64,000 nucleotides of DNA from Pelargonium cotyledonis. Taxonomy: Eukaryota; Streptophyta; Magnoliopsida; Geraniales; Geraniaceae. Position 1 is the stretch's first letter. The number at the start of each line of letters is the position of its first letter. The stretch lies in the NCBI GenBank assembly GCA_036897625.1, contig JAYMTA010000001.1, forward strand, positions 186,001-250,000, written 5' to 3'. The notes beneath the pieces are model-generated. The model saw only the letters and a program-made list of their open reading frames with translations. It was not told the origin of the DNA and did not search any database. The position numbers and the translations under genes are program-made. Positions 13,170 through 25,253 of this stretch are shown here, piece after piece.

Positions 13170-14139
13170 TATTGCAACGTCTTTCTTGTCTAATGCTATT
13201 AAGTGGATACGTGATAGGGTTCTCTTGGTTATAGATAGGTATAGAAAGAACTCTTAGTAGGATACTCGTAATTCAGTAGATAGCGTCTTTCCTCCTATAT
13301 ATATAACAATTACTAAAAATGTAGACTAGTTTAAAATTACTATGGGCATCCAGAGAAAGATAAAGAAAGTCTTTGTTCTTATCTACGCGGGACTTGTCTT
13401 GCAAATGAATACAAGAATCTAATTTAGTTTAGCTTAAAACGGGAAATTTACAAATATTTCCTGGCTAGCAAAAGGAATCAATTCTTCTGGGCACTCCTTA
13501 GGAATCTCTTGAGTTACTCTAAGTCTTTCTCTGAGGACCCCCTTTTGCTAGTATAATAAAGGAAATCTAAACCGTCGTACGAAACTCTCCAAATTAAGGT
13601 CAATCAAAGGAAACTCAATATCAAGTAAGGAAATACAGATTGTATGGAATTTATGAGTACTTGTTTCTGCTGTATAAAAAGGTAGAATCTACCCTACCCT
13701 TGAAATTCGATAGAGCGTGGGTTGGGTACTAAATCGAGTCTCTAGTCATAGAAAAGACAGCTATGCCAAATCACTTGATACATTTCTGAGAAAGAGAAGG
13801 CTACTTCTAAGCAAGGAAGTCTCGGATCCCTATTATGGCAAGGGGTCTTCGATCTCAATCAAGTAAATTATTGTTTCATTCTCTCGCCAGTACCTAGAGA
13901 ACTTCCTATTGAGTAGTCAATTCGAAAAGAGCAAGACCTCTCTTTGCTTTTGACAGCTTCTGCTTCTTCTAAAAGTACCCGCGTGGGTTCTCCCCGATCC
14001 ATTATTGAGATTATAGAATTTCCTTACTATCAAAAACCCTTACAAGACAAAAATGAGTCGTTATTTATACCCCACAGGAGCCCATAGAACTTGTTACCCT
14101 TAGCTTTTAATCCGCTATCTCTTACTAAAGGAAAGCCTT

Positions 14140-14397
14140 ATGACTCACATAAAAGGGATCCAGTCTCTGAAATGCATAGCAAGCCTTTTATTAAAAGTAA
14201 AGGAATTGAGTCCGTTTCAATGTCTAAAGCAAGACACGCTTAGTAATAAATACTTAGTTTTCTTTGCACTTAAAGTATTAGTTATTCTTCAGGAATTTAC
14301 AAAAAAAAGGCTGTCAATGGCGAGGACCCCCTTCTTAATAAACAAGATAGCTAGGCCAAAAGGCTACTACGAATGGGCCCTTATTGGAGTAGAATAA
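14140..14397 (+). CDS. Unidentified small open frame (85 aa), doubtful
   Basis: ATG-initiated frame of 85 codons. It begins just after a purine-rich word, but I see no convincing ribosome-binding site, and organelle genes often lack one. The predicted protein is basic and moderately hydrophobic, with no motif, signal peptide or clear membrane segment I recognise. It overlaps the next frame (14373-14690) by 25 bp in another phase. The pair gives about 550 bp of open sequence on one strand, the longest such run from ATG starts here. The length is still within chance, so I rate this as a probable non-gene. Confidence 0.12.
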   Translation: MTHIKGIQSLKCIASLLLKVKELSPFQCLKQDTLSNKYLVFFALKVLVILQEFTKKRLSMARTPFLINKIARPKGYYEWALIGVE

Positions 14398-14690
14398 TTT
14401 TACAAAACCTGTACGTTTTACCTGATAAAATCAGTGTATCCCAAAAAAGCAGGATGAGATTTCCCTTAACGTGTCCTAAAAACTCTGAACGTTTCCAATA
14501 TATTACACATAATACTAAAGCTTTAACTAGGCTTTCCGCAGAATTACAAGAACCGGCTATCTTGTTCTATCTAGGCTGCCACAGAAACTCACTGGTATGC
14601 GTCTCCGGATATCTTTATATTTCTGGGGTTTTCACTACCAACTTTTATCTGACTTTTTATATGGATAGCTTCTTCTTTAGTTTGGATTGA
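14373..14690 (+). CDS. Unidentified open frame (105 aa), longest in window
   Basis: ATG-initiated frame of 105 codons, the longest start-to-stop frame in the window. It overlaps the end of the preceding 85-codon frame. The C-terminal third (about residues 78-103) is rich in aromatic and hydrophobic residues and could span a membrane, but no family is recognisable. Under the window's base composition one or two frames this long are expected by chance. If it were real, the overlap would suggest either coupled reading or one gene split by a frameshift. I see nothing that favours this over coincidence. Confidence 0.13.
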   Translation: MGPYWSRIILQNLYVLPDKISVSQKSRMRFPLTCPKNSERFQYITHNTKALTRLSAELQEPAILFYLGCHRNSLVCVSGYLYISGVFTTNFYLTFYMDSFFFSLD

Positions 14691-14953
14691 TAGTACTATG
14701 CTTTTTATTGCTGCAGCGACTTTATCTGTATATTCAATTTTCATTCCTTTTCTCGCTTTAGAATTTTTCTCAAGAAAAAGCCCTTCATCTAAGTTATAAT
14801 TTAGCTTCTTGCACCTAACAGAAAAATAATAAGTTCTCTATTTATGAATTCTCTAGTCTGTTAGTCAGCCTGCCTTTTTATAGGAAACAGCTCTCTCTGG
14901 ATTTAATTATATATACCAATAAATTAAAATTTCGGCAAAGTTTATTTAAAAAA

Positions 14954-15017
14954 CTAGACAGCGCAGGACTTGAACCTACGACATTAAAAACGAAAGCACT
15001 CTTGCATATCCGAAACA
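14954..15017 (-). pseudogene. tRNA-Lys-like relic with intact T-arm
   Basis: The minus strand contains GTCGTAGGTTCAAGTCCTGC, almost the same as the T-arm of organelle and bacterial tRNA-Lys, and its five T-stem pairs (GTAGG/CCTGC) all form, one as a wobble. This is the only fully paired T-stem I found. Upstream, TTTCGTTTTTAATG fits a shortened Lys anticodon arm with a TTT anticodon; about four bases are missing compared with the usual arm. The D-arm is poor and no acceptor partner for GCTGTCT is found upstream. I read it as a decayed tRNA-Lys copy. Confidence 0.35.
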
Positions 15018-17720
15018 AAGCAAAGAATTAATAGAGTCCTACAAGATCTTAATAAGGGGTAGGAAATTATCAGGTCTAAAACCTTTTGTGGACTACCTTA
15101 CAGACTAGAACAACATAGCTGCTACACTAAATAAAGAACTTTTGCTTCAACTCCTTATAAATCCTGAAAATCTTAAGCTTAGAACCAGAACATGAAATAC
15201 TTTATAATTAATAACGGAAAGCCAAATCAAATCCATCTCAATTAAGAGCAATAACAAAAACGGATTCTAAGCCCATTGCCTAAGAATACTATCCTGCAAT
15301 GTGTTTTGTACATTTTCCTGCTGATAGTCTAAGATTTTAGGAAATAAGAAATTCTGGAAAAAAGGGTCCTTTCTGGGAAGTCACAATTACAAGTATTTAA
15401 GGTTTTAAGGTTCTGGTTTTCTAGAGAGTCAAGATTTTGAGTGATAAAGATTTGAAGCTAATTTCCTGTGAAGTGAAAGGTTTCGGGACCATTAAGAGGA
15501 TTTATAATATAGTAAATCAAATGTTTTATGAGTTAAATGTATCAACTGCTTCTTAAAAAAGGGGGTACTACCCGAACTAAGACATTATACCGTAAACTTT
15601 ATAGGCCTATTCTATTAAATTTGTATTCAGGATTTGGAAAGTATTGACTCTTCACTCTGAAATTCCCGGTTTAGTGAGTAAAGGAAGTAGCCTGTTCAAA
15701 TTCCCTAGGTTCTCTGGGTAATTAAACAAGTTAGGAGTCTTTTCTAATATAAAGTAAGCAAGGTTTTATTCCTTTTTTCTAAAGGAGGGATTCTTATCAA
15801 ACGTAGGAAAGATTGAGTCTAAAGGTCTCCAGTCAAAAGCTCCTAAACTTAGATATATAAGATTCTAGAAAGTCACTTTTCAATTTCATTTGTATTCCCT
15901 TTTATTAGCATTTAGAAACTTTATATTATATTGTTTGGATTGGTTTGGTTAAAGAGTTTTTGGGGAGAATAGGATATTTTGTAAATAAGGAAGTTTCCGA
16001 CCTGTGTAAGTAAGCTCATTAGCTTGTTAACAGCTCTTCTGTGTCTAGTTGTTCATAAGCCAGTATAATAATTAGGGGATTTGCTTTATTTATTCTGTCA
16101 TGCTTGTTTTACCCAAAGTACAAATAAAAATAAGAGAAGGAATTCTAAACTATTTAGTAAGAGTTCCCTTTAATAAGGAGGTATTTAAATATAAGGAATT
16201 TATAATATAATAGGAAATCTTTGGTTTCTTAATTTCAGGGGGATTCTCTATCTAGGCGAATTATCCTGTTAGTTTAGTTTTCCTAATAAAGCGCTGTTAA
16301 AGATTCTAATTATTGTCTTGAGGGAAAGCTGATAAAGGTAGTTTAGATAAGTTGCTATTATAGAATTTCCTTCACAGACTTTGGAATAGGTTTAGGATAG
16401 GAGGTGTAGCTCTGTAGTACTCTAAAGTTCTAAAGTATAGATACACAATTGTAGGTTCCTAATTAGTTCCTAAATAGAATAGAGGAATCTTATTTTCTTT
16501 TTTAGGTTAGGATTGAAGCTACAGTTGTTCTGAGAAGCTCTTTCTAGGCGAGTTTACTTGTATTAGTTCCTCCTTGTTAAGGCCAAGCTATTGATTCTAA
16601 GAAAACGGTATTCCGGTATTTGTAGTTTAACAATGAAATGAATGTATTCCAGAGCTTATTAGGTCTAAAGTAAAGGTACGAAGTGCTTAAATAGAGAGGT
16701 TTGTTCTATTCTAAAGCTTAGATCTCTTCATATCATAACAGATTAGTTATTCATCATGACTGATTAGTTCTTTACTTTGTTCTGGAAACCAGTATTTACG
16801 GTAAAGGAATTGCTTCAAATACTTTAAAGAATTGGCACTTGTAAGAAGTTACTAATTTCTAGCTTGTATAGTCCTAATTAATTTCCTAAGGATCCGATCT
16901 ATCAGGTTTAGCAGGAGCCTGTAAAGGTGTAAAGTCTATCCGATCTAAGTAAAGGTGTTTAAGATAAGGATTTCCTAAAAAGGAGAGTTGATTCTTGATT
17001 GAAGTAGATTCCTAAGCATATACCGGTAATTCTAAGAAAATGTATTCTTATTTTGTGGCTCCTTGTAAGCAAGTTAGTTTACTTGGATAAGGAAGTCTCG
17101 ATTCTGTATAGCAAGCGATCATCAGCAGGGAGTATTAGATTTCTTTTGTATTCCTGGTTTAGTTCTTAATCCTTTTGACTTGGGAATTTAGTGCTATTTG
17201 TACTTACTGTATAGCCGATAACTAATTTCATTTCCTTTTTTTGAGAGTGGATTCCAGGTTTTGGAGGTTTAATGGAAAGCTGTCATGCATGCCGGCATTG
17301 ATTCTAATACTAAGAATTGTTGTTGGACATGAACCTATTAGTCTCATTTATTTAATGTAACAGCAGCTGAGGATTGAGTTCCTAACCAGTGAGGGTTGTA
17401 GTCGCTTGAGGGAAACTGTAGCAAGCTCTTTGGTTGTTGCAGGATGAGTACTTGAAGCTGGAGAGTCTCCGATAATTATTGACGGTAAAGTAGATAATCC
17501 TAATAAATAGTATTCCGATCTAGTAAAGGAGTTAAAGATTCCAATGCTTATGAAGGACCAGGTTTTATTGTCTTGCTCATGTCAGTCAAAAGAGACTCAT
17601 AATTCTTAGTTCCTGATAAACCTAATAATAAGTTACTTAAACTATAGGAATTGGTATCCTTATTTCTATTACTATTTCCTTTTGTTCGTAAAGCACTAAT
17701 TAATAAGCAAATCTTATTAT

Positions 17721-17860
17721 TATGCGCCGGTATCGCAGGGTTGTATACTGATTGCCAAGGTAGGTAATATTCATTTCCTAACCTGTCAATTCAATTTAGG
17801 TGTTTGACTTTTTGTACTCATTCTGGGTGTACCAATTAGAACCCAAACCGAACTCTGCTG
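17721..17860. repeat. Diverged direct repeat, copy 1
   Basis: This segment shares ordered words with 18428-18560: GGTATCGCA, then a TCNATA-like stretch, then CATTTCCTAACC, GGTGTTTGACTT, TTGTACTCATT, and CCAATT. The two copies are about 710 bp apart in the same orientation and differ by many substitutions and small indels, so the duplication is old. No coding frame is conserved between them. The source is unknown. Confidence 0.45.
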
Positions 17861-18427
17861 TACTTCGTGTTCTTGCTTGTATTGTATAACTCAGGCTTTC
17901 CCAGTACAGATTATTACCTTTGACTAGAAATCCTCTCTTTCAAATCCTAGTAACATGCTCTTAAGTTTCTAATTTTGTCAGCTTCTCTTCAGTGTTTTAA
18001 CTTACTAATCCTAGGAACTTACAGGAATTACAGCTCTCTTTACTAGAATGAATAGAATGTACTTCTTCTTAGGAACAAACTAGAAAGACTCTTCTCCTTT
18101 TGTTAGAATTCCTCTTAGTAAGCCGGTCTATTAACAGTTGGCAAAGGAGCTAATTAATGTCTTCTTTGTATCTTAGCAGTCCAAGCTCGTCTTCTTGGTA
18201 AAGCAAGTTTACTTTACTTCTGTGTAAGCTGGTAACTCTAATAGATTCTTTGATAAGTCCTAGGAATTTCATTTCTATAAGATTGTTTAGGAAAGAACTA
18301 TACTCTAAATCCACTCACTTGTTCGAAACTAACTAATCTAAAAAGGAACATGAATCACAAAGTCTCTGTAATTACCTGTACGCTTCAGTAACCTATTCTC
18401 TATTTTCTCTGTCCCAGCTAACGCTTA

Positions 18428-18560
18428 TATGCAGGTATCGCATTGGTTCTATAGTCCCTCCTGTCAACTTCAACATTTCCTAACCCGTCCTAACCGGTGT
18501 TTGACTTCTTGTACTCATTTACTGGTGCTTGCCAATTGAAATCCTTATAACCTAACCAAC
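18428..18560. repeat. Diverged direct repeat, copy 2
   Basis: This is the partner of 17721-17860. The best-matching core runs from CATTTCCTAACCCGTC through GGTGTTTGACTTCTTG to TACTCATTTACTGG. The matching words keep order and similar spacing, which argues for common descent and not composition alone. After the CCAATT word the two copies diverge. Confidence 0.45.
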
Positions 18561-21014
18561 TTCCAATACAGGGCATATAAATGCTCCTTACTTCTGCTCA
18601 GCTCTTGCCCTCAAAAGTGCCTTAAGCTGCTCTAGTTTCATTCCTTCGCCCCTTGCTAAATTCTGATTCTAAAACATTCTAGAGGTTAAAAGAAGTCCTT
18701 TAATCTATAGAATTTCCTATTTCTATTTCCTAGGTTAAAAGTAGACTACCTCCGATAAGGGGCATAACATAAGACGTTTTACAAGTATTCAATTTTCAGT
18801 GTACAAGGTTTCAAATCTTAAGCTCTGAAAGGGCACCTCTTTTTGGTGTAAGGAAGATATTAAGACCCTTTTAGTTACTTTATCTAGTAGAATACCTTTT
18901 GATTTAAGTTGATTTAAGACTCAAAAACTTATATATATAGAAAAACGGGCTTCTCTTTTTATAGTTTTAAAGCTATTTAATGGACTCCTTTTAACTTGCT
19001 CCAAGTCGAACTTCTTACTTTATTACTAAAACCTGTACTTGGAAAAGGACCTCGTCTGAATGAATACCTCAAAAGCGGAATCTTCCCTATTTTACTATGG
19101 CTCTCCTAAAGTTAGATCACTAGACTTTATAAGATTTATAAGAACTGAGGGTTCTATTATTTACTTTCTCTGGTTCGAAGCTCCTACTTGGTAATTTCCA
19201 TCGAATACAGATTCCCCCTACCGTGCGATATGAGTCTCATTTTACTAGAGTAAGTCATAAAAGACTTCTAATTTGAAACCCGTAGATATAGTATAGACTT
19301 CCGAGTCCAGAGCTCACTATCCGAAACCTTTGATCTCTACTTTACCCAATATAGTTCTTTCAGAACCCCTTATAAGTAACAGGGTTCAATATGCAGATAT
19401 TCAATGCATAGAATTTTTATGTACCCAAGAGCTGCTAAAGTGCACTTAGTGAAGTAGTACCCTCTAATTCCTGCCAATGTATCCAGACTTTGGTTTTCTA
19501 ATAAAAACGAGCTCGAAAGGGGCCTTAGAATTCTTAAATGAATTAAATAAGGAGGATATTATCTGTACAAGCAAAAAACCTCTTTGAAAACCTAGTTCTT
19601 AGAGAAGTACACTGAGATCTCTCTATTATTCATTAACTAATGGGTGTTAAGAACTACGATTTATAACATTCCTATATTACTTAGGTTTTATACAACAGCA
19701 TACCTGACGGCCCCCACTAGCAAGGTTAAAGTGTTATGAGTTGAGTAAATCTAACCCCGCGGAGCCACGAATCGCTGTAGTCCCGCTATCCTTTTTTAAA
19801 TAAAGCTTTACAGGTATATATTAAAAACAAGACTCTTACCTCAGGGTTGGAAAAGTCAGTTAGCCTGATAGAAAAGAAAAAAGAGCTTCCCGCGTCCTTA
19901 TTATAAATTCTATAAAAGCCTTTTTATTACTATATTTCGTGATTAAGAAGATAATTGCCAACAGAGTTCCATAAGTTTTGACCCAACTCAGAGCCGAATA
20001 TATTGATTAAAAGGTTTATGACAAAGCGGATAATCCATGCGCCAAAAAGAGGAAAAACATCCGGATATATCTTTTTTCTAGCGAGCAAGGAAATGCTTAA
20101 ATAAAGAAAGAACTTTTCTAGCTCGATTAAGTCGAGGTTAAGCTCAGAATCCAAATAAAATAGTTTTTGGTTGATAACTTTAATTTGAGCATAAAGGAAA
20201 ACTTTAAAGTATGGAACTTATAATACACGTTATCCTAAAGAAATTTAACTCCGGTTAATGTGTATTTATCTTTTGTAAATTTAGTATCTTAAATCGGGGA
20301 ATTCTTTAAACTTACTCAACTTTTTTTTTTAATTAGTACTTTTAATCAGTAAGCGCGCATTAGAACGCAAAAACTCGAGGACCTTTGTATTCATTATATT
20401 TAAGAGTTTTCAGGCCTACCCGTGCCAAGAATACGAACTGGAACCTTTTGACATTGTTTGTAAAAAGTAGGTATTTAGTTCCCTGTTCAATAAAGCCGTA
20501 TAAGTCAAGGACTAAACTTAATAAATTTATTCTAGATTTTCCCTTTATTTAGGATCCCCCGTTATAGGATTTGTACACTAAATTTCAAGTTTTAGTACTT
20601 AGTAATGTAAATCTTAATCTGCCCTTCACGGTTCACATAAGCGCTTGTTACTTATGAGCTTTTTTTATCCTTAATTACGCGGTTTTCTTTGCTTTTACTA
20701 CTTGATATTGTCCATTTACTGACTAACCACTTAGTAAAAGGACGAAACACCTTCCTTTTTTGAAAAAAACCTTAAACAACATTGCCCGTACTTACTCCCT
20801 ACAATCTAGTAAAGCTGTACAAAGGGTAATCCCTTAGTTATCCTAGAAATCCCAGTACAAATTTTATATAGAATTCCAATCCATAATACAAGCTTTTATA
20901 CTAAATTAAGGAAATTCCGTCTTAGGATAGCACCCGCCAATACAAATTTAATCTTTTATAAATAACTTAACTAAAGGTTTTAGCGAGTAAAGTAGAGCTT
21001 TTATAAATCCGTTG

Positions 21015-21097
21015 GGGTGTCCTAGTCAAGTATTTATTATTTAAAATACAGTGGTATAGCGGAATTCTGTTATACTGCAATTCGGCAGGTTCAAAAC
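21015..21097 (+). repeat. tRNA-Asn-like dispersed repeat, copy A
   Basis: An 83-nt unit whose inverted copy lies at 58138-58220. About 74 of 83 positions agree, and most differences are transitions. The core GTGGTATAGCGG, CTGTTATACTG and GGTTCAA follows the order of tRNA-Asn (D-arm, GTT anticodon loop, T-loop). GAATT and AATTC flank the anticodon segment and pair fully; in the other copy the 3' strand is AGTTT, which still pairs through G-U wobbles. That suggests the stem was kept after duplication. The loop is 12 nt, longer than the normal 7, and no acceptor stem or T-stem forms. It could be a tRNA-derived mobile repeat or an unusual tRNA. Confidence 0.45.
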
Positions 21098-21317
21098 AAA
21101 TATACACAGAGTTATTTACTACTAATGAAGCACAAAAGAAGCATTTGAGCAAGACGTATTTAGACTTACCAGACCCCCGATCCCTTTAATTTAAGAAATT
21201 TCCGATAACTAAAACCTGCCTTATTAACTAAAGATAGTCGAGCTACTAAGTCTTTATAGCAAAAAGAATTCTATTATGATAGAGCACCGTGTCCGTTTTT
21301 AAGAAAAGCTTGCTTGC

Positions 21318-21376
21318 ATAAGAGCTTTCGAACCCACGCATGATGATTAAAGAACACGTGGTTTACCGCTTCCATA
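21318..21376 (-). pseudogene. tRNA-like relic with AAGCGGTAAA D-arm
   Basis: The minus strand reads GGAAGCGGTAAACCACGTG, then TTCTTTAATC, then GCGTGGGTTCGAAAGC. The first resembles a D-arm and the last a T-arm, at near-normal spacing. CCACG and CGTGG are complementary across the middle, so an alternative single hairpin is possible. The T-stem 3' strand does not pair with GTGGG. An open frame that crosses this stretch (21274-21525) is probably a shadow. Amino-acid identity cannot be assigned. Confidence 0.25.
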
Positions 21377-23939
21377 TATTTTCTATTTAAAAGCTGGACA
21401 TTTTTTATTAAACTGACTAGATTGTAAAGTATACAAAATGGGCTAAATCTATTTCTATTTAAGCGATTCCTATTCGTACCTGGACGCCACAGCTTTAGGG
21501 TTTTTGGCGGTACTTGGTTATGCATTATATTTCGACTTCCCTTTTATAAAATAACTTTGCAAGTATAGAAGAGAGTTCCTTATTTTTGATATAACAGAAT
21601 TCTTTGTAATGCGACAGACTTCTCCCGGAATTTCCTAGTTAAAATATCAAGGCGTATTACTAGAAATAGGATTTTAGCTTAGATAAAAATAGCTATCTTT
21701 TCTTGGTGTAATCTGTTGCAGCTATGCTATATGTTATAGAGATCCGGGGTCCGTATGCTCCCCGCTCAGCCCCAATAAGAGTCCCAATTCCTTAGCAAGA
21801 AGGATGACAAAACATGGCATAATTTAGAGAGTTTTTAGTTTCAGTTTCTACTTCAAGTGCCGGGGAATCCTAAGATATAGAGAACACATTCGCTATTCAT
21901 AGAGTCCTTATCTTATGTAAAAAAAAGAGAGCGTAGGAGTTTGGTTCAGGAGGACTTGAGCCTATAATTAATAGTTAACCACTTAATCATAGTGATATTT
22001 GTATAAGCATACAAAAAGCATACGGGTAAATCTATGTAAATGTAGTAGTATATCAGGATCAGATAAAGAATAAAAAGCTTCTTTAGTTTCTAAATAATTA
22101 TAGGGTAGTCTCTATAAAATAGATAAAGTATAGAAAATCATTGAATACAGAACTTTTGTACATTATATAAGTCAGGTTATATCAGTCAGTATATTAAGAA
22201 GATATTATATTCTTAGAAAAAAAAAGGTGAACTCTGTCTTTGGTAGGAGAAGTCCCCGGGGTATAACTTTCTCTTTTTTGTTTCTAAAGTTAGTTTTTAA
22301 TGTACATAAAATTGTGTAATAGTACAAGGTGTTTATCTGAAGGTATATCTAGTCACTCTTCGCTTGTATAGTAGCTCTCCTCTCTCAATATTGTATAAGC
22401 TTTGTTGATTTTTTTAGTATTTTAGTATCAATTTTAAAAAGATTGCTACAAGGTTTTCATGTAGAGAAAATTTTTAGGGGGATATCCTGGAAATACCACG
22501 AAACTAAACAAGAAGGGCTTCGTTTAACGCCTATTTATTAAATATTTTATACAGGAAGTAATATCAGAGTATCTTTAATCTAAGTCGTTAAAGTTTTTGA
22601 CTTTAAAGAAAGTACTTTTCTAGACTTGAATTCCTAAAAAAAAGAACCAGCAAGGAAAAGAGAAAAGTATAGTGCAAAAGGGCCCTCTTATCCCATAAAA
22701 GGGTTTCGTAAGGAAAAATTCCGGATATTATGTTATAACAAATTGAGGGGACTCGCTACGGTATTCTAAGTAGAGGCACCCCAGCGCTAGATCATAGTTA
22801 ATCCCTCTAAAAAAGGAGTCGGTGTCTTAATAAATCCTTAAAATTCTTGTTGTTAATACTTTTACGTATCTATGCGAGCCTAATCCTTGTGCTTTTCCAT
22901 ATATTTTTATGGGAATTTCTTCTCTCCTTAATCTTTTAATGTTATATAGCTCTTTGCTCCTTTTCGTGTCTGTTATTTAGAATTGGATGAACTTCTTATT
23001 ATTCTAATTAGTAGAAAATGGATCCATTTATGTTTTACTTGATCTTGTGCTCTTAGCTGGCATCTTTACAGAACTTCCAGGTAACGGAACCCCTGGTATC
23101 AATAATCTTACTTAAGTCGTATTGTATATGGGCTCTCAAAAGGAAGAAAATCCTGTGTTAAACTACTAATTGGGAAAATGCGTTTATTATAAAGGCCGGA
23201 ATCCAGTATTTTATAACATTGCCGGATGCTTTGAACCCCTCAGCTGTCCAGACTAAAAGGGGGCCTCTAACTACTCCCAGCTCCAATGTCAAAACTATAT
23301 TTAAAAAGCAATGCTCTAAATCAGAAGTCCTAAAAGCTTTTAAAAGCTGGTTAACAAATAGATATGTTCAAAGATATAGAGATTTTAGACCGATATGCTA
23401 AGTAGTAGAGTATTTTAGTATTTATTATACCGATTCTAAAACTAGATTCTATTTGTGGGGTTGCTTTTCCAGCAGTTTAAGTTGGTTTTACTATCTCGAT
23501 TTTTTTAGAAGGAGAAATCGGGCTATGGTACATACGAGAGATCCCTTGACTTAGGCCCTACTTTAAATATTGGCCAATTGGGATACAGAGCGCTCTAGGT
23601 CTGAGTTAAATTTTTGGTAATACTTAAGTTTATATAAAAATAAATTAATATTTTCGGTGAATCATAATTAAAGGATTCACAAAAAAGGTGGAGTATGCTT
23701 TTGACTCGATGCTACCTAATATTGAATATTGTTAAAAAACTCTAACTAATATATATTTAAGAGCTCACTCGCTTGAAAAAAAAACAGGTTTTTTTTGTTC
23801 CTAGTATACTGAGTACAGGGGAGTCATACGTGTTTTGAATTAGATGGAATTTTTAAACTAATTGTGGGGTATTACACACTCTGTGTTATCTTAACTAAAC
23901 TTTCTGAAATTGTGATTCGTAATCGAATCCTTCTAAGCA
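21377..23939. other. Non-coding, one weak tRNA-like piece
   Basis: No gene recognised. Apart from the weak tRNA-like piece at 21940-21996, I see only AT-rich spacer. A 60-codon frame at 23219-23401 is of chance length and has no recognised relative. No hairpins above about 7 bp caught my eye. Confidence 0.5.
21940..21996 (-). pseudogene. tRNA-like relic with GTGGTTAA D-loop
   Basis: On the minus strand AAGTGGTTAAC resembles a D-loop, and TATAGGCTCAAGTCCTCC resembles a T-arm with the loop CTCAAGT. Three inner T-stem pairs form (AGG/CCT) and the outer two do not. The space between the arms is too short for a normal anticodon arm, so this is a deletion derivative or a chance arrangement. Confidence 0.2.
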
Positions 23940-24008
23940 GATTAGGCGGTGCTGTGAACCCACGGTATTTTGGTACGTTGACAAGGTGCTCTGCCGCTTG
24001 GATTAATC
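23940..24008 (-). pseudogene. tRNA-Asp-like unit with partial acceptor stem
   Basis: A 69-nt minus-strand unit with parts in tRNA order. The end words GATTA and TAATC are complementary (five acceptor pairs). GGCAGAGCACC matches the D-arm to anticodon-arm junction. The loop TTGTCAA (23978-23984) carries the anticodon GTC for Asp, and CCGTGGGTTCACAG is a T-arm. The anticodon stem has about three of five pairs, and the T-stem is largely unpaired. The D-stem is weak. Size, order and anticodon make this one of the better candidates, but the mismatches argue for a pseudogene unless it is repaired after transcription. Confidence 0.4.
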
Positions 24009-24009
24009 C

Positions 24010-25253
24010 ATCGGTTTGAATACGCTTTAGGGATTTTACTACTTAAAATACTACGAAAGTGTTCAATAAAAAAGATTGAGTGTTTTTAAAGGATCAAGAA
24101 CCCCCAGTTTTGGAAGTACCTTGTCGTTCGGAACCATCAGTATTCTTTATTGCTAAGAGAAACCTTAATTCTATAATGTTGCAAACGAAGGAACATTTAA
24201 AAATTCTGTTGCCGCACGGCGGCATACTCCTTCTTTTTATATAGTTAGAGACTTATCTTAGTTAAACGTAAACGACAGAAGATAATCTATGAGGATATAC
24301 ACTTCTAAAGTTTGATCCTACCCAGTTATAAAAATAATATCTAATCTATTATTACTCGAGCACTAAATTTTAGTACCCCGAGCTAGCTGTTTATAAAGTA
24401 AAGAAAATTAAATTATTATATATTTTAGTAAATCCTATTAAGCCTTAATATATCTTCAAATATTCCAAAATTAAAGGGAAGGAATGCCACAAGTCTTCTT
24501 CTTTGTTTTGCTAGTGAATACAGAAGCTTTTCCTATATTAGTTATTGTAGGAGCTAAAATCGAGGGGAGGGGAGATACAGAAGAAGTATTTCGCATAAAG
24601 AACACCTCCCTTATTAGATAGCAGTGGAAAAATTTGATATGTACAAGTACATGTTTAAGCTGGAATATTGAGTTTTAGACTTTTTTTATAACTATATTCT
24701 TTGCTCAACGAAATATTATACGATATTTGCTAACTCTCAATTTCAAAAAAACTTTTAATAGTAAGCACTTATTATACAGAGACTTGCCTCTTTCATTTTA
24801 AGCTACAAGACAATCGAGTTTACAAAAACTTAAAGATAAAGGTTTTGTCCTCCCTTGTATAATTGTACTAGGAAGAATGAGGTATCCTAGCTAACTAAGA
24901 TGAGGGATCCCTACCTAAGGTTAGGAAGCATAAACATGTAAATACAAACAAATAAATAGAAGTACATTTGATACTGACTCATAAAAAGAGCAAGACTGGG
25001 GGTTAATTAAGTGTCTCGAACGGGCTAGTGTATAGGATTTCACGTTTCTTTATAAAGGGTTTTTGGTGAGTAGTTTTTAAGGATAAACCTTGCAATTATG
25101 ATATATAGTTATTAGTAAGGGTAGCCAATTGATTGGATCATGAGAAAAGTCAATTAAGAAAAAAAGGCACTGACTATTTAATAAAGAATGATTTGTGTTA
25201 CGGGAGGACTTCAAAAAACCAAGGCTAAGTCGGCATCTTGCGGAGGGGCTTTG
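24010..25253. other. Non-coding spacer, nothing recognised
   Basis: AT-rich spacer with no open frame, tRNA-like piece or repeat that I can support. A GC-rich patch near 24208-24226 (GCCGCACGGCGGC) is self-complementary in part but too short to interpret. Confidence 0.5.

Larger units (their letters stand above)
7177..14139. other. Long non-coding stretch
   Basis: Seven kilobases without a recognisable gene. It holds an 81-codon frame at 7521-7766 with a hydrophobic C-terminal half but no homology I know, a purine-rich patch around 9600-9980, an 18-bp direct repeat (9601-9618 and 9996-10013), a 13-nt palindrome TCGATTCGATCGA at 10561-10573, and a large-subunit rRNA word at 13157-13169. A minus-strand AATAGCTCAGTAAATAC near 8545-8570 looks like a lone tRNA 5' segment, but lacks any partner arm. 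Confidence 0.5.
15018..21014. other. Non-coding, strand-skewed stretch with a diverged repeat
   Basis: No gene is recognised. From about 15.4 to 17.7 kb the plus strand is visibly richer in G and T than in C. From about 17.75 to 18.7 kb it becomes relatively C-rich. Such a switch may mark an inserted block or a replication or transcription asymmetry. A diverged direct repeat (17721-17860 and 18428-18560) lies at the switch. A 74-codon minus-strand frame at 19930-20154 has a hydrophobic centre but starts at TTG and has no known relative. Confidence 0.45.

Noticed and set aside
16801-16812. GTAAAGGAATTG, similar to a small-subunit rRNA word
   Set aside because: Only about ten bases match, the word is AT-rich, and a similar word occurs at 14200; expected by chance.
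19930-20154. 74-codon minus-strand frame with a hydrophobic centre
   Set aside because: Starts at TTG, is of chance length, and shows no motif or family resemblance.
21274-21525. 83-codon minus-strand frame
   Set aside because: Overlaps the tRNA-like relic at 21318-21376; its openness there is incidental and no protein motif is present.
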